This document shows positions 59,535-64,000 of a stretch of 64,000 bases of DNA, piece by piece. The stretch lies in contig UQXC01000001.1 in the NCBI GenBank assembly GCA_900544995.1, positions 1-64,000 on the forward strand, given 5' to 3'. The notes below the pieces were generated by a model. The model was given only the letters and a program-made list of their open reading frames with translations. It ran no database searches and was not told the DNA's origin. How positions within the stretch are numbered: the first letter of the stretch is position 1; each line of letters begins with the position of its first letter. The DNA is from an uncultured Collinsella sp. Lineage in GTDB: Bacteria; Actinomycetota; Coriobacteriia; Coriobacteriales; Coriobacteriaceae. A program made the position numbers and the translations under genes.

Positions 59535-60407
59535 ATGTTCGATATGGTTTCTCGCCGCGGATTCGTCTCGCTTTCTGCTGTCGCCGCTGCCGGCCTTGGT
59601 CTTGCCGGTTGCTCGGGCAACAAGACGTCCGAGCTGGCCGGATCCGATGCCGGTTCTGCCAAGGCATCTTCCAAGAAAGCTGTCGAGCTGCAAGTCTTTG
59701 CCGCCAACTCGCTCGAGAAGGCCCTGCCCGAGGTTCAGGAGTTCTACACCGAGCAGACCGGCACCACGTTTGCCGACACGCAGTTTAAGGCGTCTGGCGA
59801 CCTCGTCGAGCAGATGCGCGCCGGTGCTGCCGTCGACGTGCTCATCACGGCCTCCAAGGGCACCATGGACGACGCCGAGACCGCCGAGCTCATCGACGCC
59901 GATACGCGTGAGGACATGTTTGTCAACGACCTTGTGGTCATTCGCGCCGAGGACTCCGACACCAAGGTCGAGGCTATCGCCGACGTCGCGAATCTGGACG
60001 GCAAGATCGCCGTTGGCGACGCCAAGACCGTTCCCGCTGGCAAGTATGCCAACCAGGCCCTGGCCTCCGTGGGCCTCTACACCGGCACCGAGGGTGACGA
60101 CGGCGAGTATGCTCCCGAGATCGCCGACAAGGTGGCCCTGGCCGATAAGGTCGGCACCGCTGCGTCTTACGTCTCTACAGGCGACTGCGTGGCCGGTTTT
60201 GTCTACAGCTCCGATATCTTCCGCTACGACGGCATCGAGGAAGCCTTCGTGTGCCCCGAGGATTCGCACAAACCCATCGTGTACCCGGGTGCCGTTGCCG
60301 AGAGCTCCGAGCACGCCGACGAGGCCAAGGCGTTCATCGACTTCTGTCTGACTAACAAGAAGGCTCAGAAGATTTGGGCTAAGTACGGCTTCGAGCTTTC
60401 CGAGTAG
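59535..60407 (+). CDS. modA: Molybdate ABC transporter substrate-binding protein ModA
   Basis: This 290-residue molybdate (or tungstate) receptor lipoprotein has a signal peptide with a twin-Arg pair (SRRGFVSLSAVA) and the lipobox GLAGC, so export may be by the Tat route, with lipid attached to Cys near 26. The oxyanion-binding AANSLEKALPEV and the MRAGAAVDVLITASKGTMD region mark it as ModA. ATG 59535 follows AAAGGG; an in-frame TTG is two codons earlier. Confidence 0.93.
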   Translation: MFDMVSRRGFVSLSAVAAAGLGLAGCSGNKTSELAGSDAGSAKASSKKAVELQVFAANSLEKALPEVQEFYTEQTGTTFADTQFKASGDLVEQMRAGAAVDVLITASKGTMDDAETAELIDADTREDMFVNDLVVIRAEDSDTKVEAIADVANLDGKIAVGDAKTVPAGKYANQALASVGLYTGTEGDDGEYAPEIADKVALADKVGTAASYVSTGDCVAGFVYSSDIFRYDGIEEAFVCPEDSHKPIVYPGAVAESSEHADEAKAFIDFCLTNKKAQKIWAKYGFELSE

Positions 60408-60474
60408 TGCGGCTTGGCGCGATAATTCCATCGTTTTGTGTTTCACTCCGTCCTGTGTTCGCTTGGAGCTTTTC

Positions 60475-61917
60475 GTGCTTAATAGATTCCGCATGCTTGT
60501 CGCCTGTGCTTTGACCTTCGCGCTTTGCTGGGTGCCGGGATTTGCGTTTGCTGGGGACGCCGAGGACGGGGCCCAGGTTGCTGCGACCGCTCATGGGCTT
60601 TCCTATGGAATCGAGGGTTTTGAGCGGTTGGCGAAGGGGACCGCTCGTGCCATGGAGGGCCAGCCTGAGGGCTACCGGTTTCCCGTTGACGAGGACGTGG
60701 ACCTTGTAGTGGCGCCTGCTGCCGATCGCGTTGTGGCGTGGATATCGCCCAAGGCGGTCGAGAAGTATGGATTGGATCCGCAGGACAACGAGTGCGTATC
60801 GGGTCTCAAGGCCCTCGTCTGTGACCTCGACAGCGCAAACTGCATGGGAGGTGCGCGGCTGGGGGACGTGGATCTTCCTTGGTATGTCACGGCGGAAACA
60901 ACGTTTGATGCCGGCGGGTATACCTATGGCTTTGATGAGCGCGGTGCGGATGGGGACCGCTATGTGGTGATTGCGTCAGCCTCGGGTGATGCCAAGGGCG
61001 GAGCGCGTTGGCTTGATAGCGCTCAAATGGTAGAAGCATCGTCTGTCGTGATGCGGGATGAGCAGGGGCCCTTGACCTCTCTGGCTTCCTTTTTGGGCGA
61101 CATCGACTATCGCCCGTTTTGGGTGTCCATTAAAACGTGCGGCCTTGCCCTGCTGATCTCCTTTGCGCTGGGCCTGTTCGCCGCGTGGAAGACTATGGGT
61201 ACCTCGAGTCGCATCAAGGGCCTGCTCGATTCGGTCTTTACGATTCCTATGGTGCTGCCGCCCACGGTCTGCGGCTTTTTGCTCCTCATGCTGTTTGGCC
61301 GCTCGACTGGGGTGGGCCGGTGGCTCATCGCGCACGGCATCTCGATCGTCTTTACCTGGCCCGCGGCGGTCATTTCGGCCGTCGTTGTGTCGTTTCCGCT
61401 GGTCTACCGCACGGCGCTCGGAGCCTTCGAGAGCCTCGACACGCAGATGCTCGATGCGGCGCGAACCCTGGGATGGTCCGAACGTCGCATCTTTGCCAAG
61501 CTTATGATGCCGCTCGGCTGGCCCTCGATTGCCGCCGGCACGGTGCTTGCCTTTGCCCGCGCGATGGGCGAGTTTGGCTGCACCCTGTTCTTTGCGGGCA
61601 ACTACGCTGGTATTACGCAGACCATTCCCATCGCCATCTACTTTGAGTGGATGGGCAGCAACACGTCCGTGGCCCTCTTTTGGGTCGTCGTCGTAATCGC
61701 CTTTAGCTTCTTGGTCATCCTGTTTATCAACATGTACACCGCTCATTCGCAAAAGTATCGCGAGCGGGGCCTTTCCCGTGCGGAGCGTAAACAGGCCAAA
61801 GATCTCGCCGGACAGGCCGATTCGCTCGACCCGGCGGGCGGCGATGCCCTGCGTATCGATCGCGAGGCGCTGGCCGAGCTCATGCGCGATGATGCCGCTT
61901 TGCAGGGAGGTCGATAG
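60475..61917 (+). CDS. modB: Molybdate ABC transporter permease ModB with extra secreted N-terminal domain
   Basis: The C-terminal part (about 205-480) is a normal molybdate permease: FWVSIKTCGLALLISFALG then TIPMVLPPTVCGFLLLMLFG, the EAA loop LDAARTLGWSERRIFAKLMMPLGW and MGEFGCTLFFAGN. Before it lies a signal-peptide-like segment (1-27, ending AFA) and about 175 residues with three clustered Cys (NECVSGLKALVCDLDSANC), outside the membrane. ModB is usually only about 220-230 residues, so this extension is unusual. GTG 60475 has GGAG nearby; a C-terminal cytoplasmic tail of about 55 residues follows the last helix. Confidence 0.88.
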   Translation: MLNRFRMLVACALTFALCWVPGFAFAGDAEDGAQVAATAHGLSYGIEGFERLAKGTARAMEGQPEGYRFPVDEDVDLVVAPAADRVVAWISPKAVEKYGLDPQDNECVSGLKALVCDLDSANCMGGARLGDVDLPWYVTAETTFDAGGYTYGFDERGADGDRYVVIASASGDAKGGARWLDSAQMVEASSVVMRDEQGPLTSLASFLGDIDYRPFWVSIKTCGLALLISFALGLFAAWKTMGTSSRIKGLLDSVFTIPMVLPPTVCGFLLLMLFGRSTGVGRWLIAHGISIVFTWPAAVISAVVVSFPLVYRTALGAFESLDTQMLDAARTLGWSERRIFAKLMMPLGWPSIAAGTVLAFARAMGEFGCTLFFAGNYAGITQTIPIAIYFEWMGSNTSVALFWVVVVIAFSFLVILFINMYTAHSQKYRERGLSRAERKQAKDLAGQADSLDPAGGDALRIDREALAELMRDDAALQGGR

Positions 61918-61920
61918 GCC

Positions 61921-62991
61921 ATGTCGCTCGTTCTGGATATCAAAAAGCGCTATCCCGGGTTTATGCTCGACATGCAGCTTGAGGCCGGCGAGGAGCGTGT
62001 GGCGCTGCTGGGCGCCTCGGGTTGCGGCAAGAGCTGTACGCTGCGCTGCATTGCCGGTGTGGAGGCGCCCGACGAGGGCAAGATCGTCGTCAACGGCGTG
62101 ACCTTTTTTGACTCGGCGGCGGGCATTAACCTGTCGCCTCAGGAGCGAAAATGCGCCCTGTTGTTCCAAAACTATCAGTTGTTTCCCAACATGACGGTGG
62201 CCGATAACGTATGTGCCGGTGTAAAGGGCGCGGGCGACGCCGCGGCGCGCAAAAGGCTGGCCGAGCGCTATCTGGGCATTTTCGGTCTGGCTGATTTCGC
62301 CGACCGCTATCCCGCGCGCCTCTCGGGCGGCCAGCAGCAGCGCGTGGCGCTCGCGCGCATGGTGGCGGCGCACCCGGGCATCTTTATGTTCGACGAGCCC
62401 ATGAGCGCACTCGATTCCTATCTTAAGAGCGCGCTCGAACAGAACATGCTCGACCTGTTCGATGTATGCAACCGCACCGTGCTCTACGTGAGTCACGATA
62501 TCGACGAGGCGTGCCGTCTGTGCGAGCGCATCTGCGTGATGCACAACGGGCATGTGGAGGAGATCGGCTCCGTCGAGGACGTGGTCCGCCGGCCGCAAAC
62601 CTTGGCCGCGCTGCGCTTGACGGGCTGCAAGAACACGAGCCGGGCGCGCAAGATCGGCGACGAAGAAGTTGAAGCCCTCGACTGGGGCATGACCTTTAAC
62701 GTGGGTCGCGAGGTTCCCGATAATGTGGAGTACCTGGGCATTCGCGCAAGCTACTTCCATGTTGACAATCGCGCTGAGCGGGGTCGCAACAGCTACGACC
62801 TGCACGTGGCGCGCGTGAGCGACTCGCGTTTTGAGCGCCTGGTGCTGTTGGATGCGCCGCGGGCCGATGCGCCCACCCGTCTTCAGTGGAAGGTCAACAA
62901 GGTGAGCATGCCTGTCGACGAGCTGCCGCAAGCAGGCGAGACGCTGCGCATGCATTTTGATGCCAGCAGGATCCATTTGGTTTGTCGATAG
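61921..62991 (+). CDS. modC: Molybdate ABC transporter ATP-binding protein ModC
   Basis: This 356-residue ABC ATPase has Walker A GASGCGKSCT, Q-loop LFQNYQLFPNM, signature [14 protein letters not shown], and Walker B GIFMFDEP. A C-terminal regulatory portion (about 230-356) is likely TOBE-like. It begins 3 bases after modB. The adjacent modA and modB, and the upstream moeA/mogA, form a coherent molybdenum uptake and cofactor unit. Confidence 0.93.
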   Translation: MSLVLDIKKRYPGFMLDMQLEAGEERVALLGASGCGKSCTLRCIAGVEAPDEGKIVVNGVTFFDSAAGINLSPQERKCALLFQNYQLFPNMTVADNVCAGVKGAGDAAARKRLAERYLGIFGLADFADRYPARLSGGQQQRVALARMVAAHPGIFMFDEPMSALDSYLKSALEQNMLDLFDVCNRTVLYVSHDIDEACRLCERICVMHNGHVEEIGSVEDVVRRPQTLAALRLTGCKNTSRARKIGDEEVEALDWGMTFNVGREVPDNVEYLGIRASYFHVDNRAERGRNSYDLHVARVSDSRFERLVLLDAPRADAPTRLQWKVNKVSMPVDELPQAGETLRMHFDASRIHLVCR

Positions 62992-63002
62992 CGCTGGGTA
63001 AT

Positions 63003-63033
63003 GCCGTCGGGGTATAAGCCTCGGCGGTTTTGT
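63003..63033 (+). terminator. Rho-independent terminator after modC
   Basis: GCCGTCGGGG and CCTCGGCGG (63003-63027) pair across TATAAG, with G-T pairs, followed by TTTTGTTT. Confidence 0.8.
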
Positions 63034-63122
63034 TTGCCGTTCGCTGAATGAGAGATGACAAACTCTTATTAATCAAGATAATAATTTATTAAACGACGGC
63101 ACACGACGCTGTCGTACGAATG

Positions 63123-63160
63123 TCAACGGTGTTCGCATAGTCGAAGACCGTTGATATAGT
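63123..63160 (+). promoter_or_regulatory. Operator dyad over the predicted dehydratase promoter
   Basis: TCAACGGT (63123-63130) and ACCGTTGA (63147-63154) form an inverted repeat, extended inward by TTCG/CGAA. A -10 box TATAGT (63155-63160) and a weak -35 TTCGCA (63132-63137), 17 bases apart, overlap it. This is a typical repressor-over-promoter layout. The AT-rich stretch before it (63052-63098) has no gene. Confidence 0.55.
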
Positions 63161-63190
63161 TGACATCAACTTGTAAAGGAGGGTGCGCAC

Positions 63191-63259
63191 ATGCCGCAGA
63201 CGACATACATTTGCCGCGTTGCCGCGCGTGCCCTATATATTGCTCGGAGCCGCATATGA
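63191..63259 (+). CDS. Leader ORF 1 (22 residues) upstream of dehydratase gene
   Basis: ATG 63191 has an optimal ribosome site AAAGGAGG (63175-63182) at the right distance. The 22-residue product is MPQTTYICRVAARALYIARSRI. Its TGA overlaps the ATG of the next short ORF (ATGA, 63256-63259). A hairpin CGGAGCCG/CGGCTCCG (63245-63252/63273-63280) covers its end. Probably a regulatory leader; the sensed signal is unknown. Confidence 0.55.
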   Translation: MPQTTYICRVAARALYIARSRI

Positions 63260-63426
63260 GCAGGTATGTTCACGGCTCCGGGAGAGACGACGCACAACTA
63301 AATAATCGACCGCAAAGCAGGTTCCCTAAAATTCCGGGTTTGAGCACGGTCGGGCAATCGCCGTCCGTCGTGCATCGATACCGTTGTTATCCGATTTTGG
63401 TTCGAGAGGGGAACCGTTATGGCTGA
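63256..63426 (+). CDS. Leader ORF 2 (56 residues) overlapping the dehydratase start
   Basis: The frame starts at ATG 63256, which overlaps the stop of leader ORF 1 (ATGA), and ends at TGA 63424-63426, inside the start of the dehydratase gene (ATG 63419). The product (MSRYVHGSGRDDAQ...) is rich in Arg, Ser and Pro with no family. It could be an expressed small protein or simply a coupling frame between ORF 1 and the main gene. Confidence 0.35.
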   Translation: MSRYVHGSGRDDAQLNNRPQSRFPKIPGLSTVGQSPSVVHRYRCYPILVREGNRYG

Positions 63427-64000
63427 TGAATTTGATTTCCATCCGATGTGGGAGAGCCTCGGCATGAATCTTGCCGACCACGATATGCTGCTGGGCGCCG
63501 TGGGCCAGATGTATGGGGACATGTTCCTGTCGCAGAATAACCGTCCCAAGTCCACGTCCTACCTGGACTTTGTGGCCACCAACATCCATAGCGGCCGCAT
63601 TAAGGAGATGCTCGACAAGAAGGAGGCCGGCGAGGCCACCAAGATCGTGGGCTCGTTCTGCGTCTACGTGCCCGAGGAGATCGTACTTGCCTGTGACGGC
63701 ATCCCCGTGGGCCTGTGCTCGGGTGCCGATTGGGCAACCGATAAGGTCGAGGAGCACCTGCCGCGCAACACCTGTCCGCTTATCAAGAGCTTTGCCGGCT
63801 TTAAGCTGGGCGAGGTCTGCCCCTACATTGAGTCGAGTGACCTGGTGGTGGGCGAGAACACCTGCGATGGCAAGAAGAAGGCTTATGAGTTTTTTGCCAC
63901 GCAAAAGAACATGTACGTCATGGATATTCCCAACGTGCACGACGAGTCGACGCTCGTGACTTGGAAGGCCGAGGTCAAGAAACTCGCCGCCAAGATCGAG
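63419..64000 (+). CDS. 2-hydroxyacyl-CoA dehydratase/double-cubane protein family (partial)
   Basis: The first 194 residues run off the window edge. The protein resembles the D-subunit/double-cubane cluster family: GSFCVYVPEEIVLACDGIPVGLCSGAD (about 79-103), then LPRNTCPLIKSFAGF and VVGENTCDGKKKAYE (about 144-157). Cys 81, 92, 100, 119, 134 and 149 include likely Fe-S ligands. Such proteins serve anaerobic dehydration or unknown reductive chemistry. The ribosome site is GAGAGGGGAACC. The two upstream ORFs overlap its start region. Confidence 0.88.
   Translation, partial: MADEFDFHPMWESLGMNLADHDMLLGAVGQMYGDMFLSQNNRPKSTSYLDFVATNIHSGRIKEMLDKKEAGEATKIVGSFCVYVPEEIVLACDGIPVGLCSGADWATDKVEEHLPRNTCPLIKSFAGFKLGEVCPYIESSDLVVGENTCDGKKKAYEFFATQKNMYVMDIPNVHDESTLVTWKAEVKKLAAKIE

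Overview
The window looks like chromosomal DNA from a member of the Coriobacteriia (Actinomycetota), most likely Collinsella or a close relative. This rests on gene content and order, not on a database match. The DNA is GC-rich with strong G/C wobble bias. The division cluster has mraZ, sepF, yggT and divIVA but no ftsA. Several genes appear to start with TTG or GTG, and the right edge holds an anaerobe-type 2-hydroxyacyl-CoA dehydratase/double-cubane protein.

Layout. (1) 1-23.9 kb: a division and cell-wall (dcw) cluster, all on +: mraZ-rsmH-ftsL-ftsI-murF-mraY-murD-ftsW-murG-murC-murB-ftsQ-ftsZ, then pgeF, yggS, sepF, yggT and divIVA. A complete phosphate uptake operon (pstSCAB-phoU) lies between pgeF and yggS. 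murE, ddl and ftsA are absent. (2) 24-33 kb: a nitroreductase, a low-affinity phosphate transporter with its DUF47 partner, a BI-1 family membrane protein, a PARG-like macrodomain protein, an SGNH esterase, and a TPP-riboswitch-controlled thiC-thiD pair. (3) 33-44 kb: yaaA, an M18 aminopeptidase, polA, a Cof-type phosphatase, argG and argH, and ndk. argG has a long leader encoding an arginine-rich peptide. (4) 44-57 kb: rpiB, a cysteine desulfidase, a HAD phosphatase, rpsA, the RNase P RNA, yigZ, a C_GCAxxG_C_C protein, metY, an MFS exporter, xpt, an RF-like GGQ protein, a lipid kinase and a CLC transporter. (5) 57.5-64 kb: a molybdenum block (moeA, mogA, modABC) and the start of the dehydratase gene, preceded by two tiny overlapping ORFs.

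The main observations beyond routine annotation are: an apparent arginine attenuator upstream of argG; a family of about 65-bp hairpin repeats whose stems covary (four copies, 33.1, 34.0, 46.3 and 54.8 kb); three longer inverted repeats (24.7, 38.6 and 49.3 kb), each beside a strand-skewed tract; a yggT gene that seems to start at AUC; a molybdate permease with a large secreted N-terminal domain; a PARG-like protein lacking the second catalytic glutamate; and a chain of overlapping short ORFs ahead of the dehydratase. No tRNA, CRISPR array, insertion sequence or prophage was seen.
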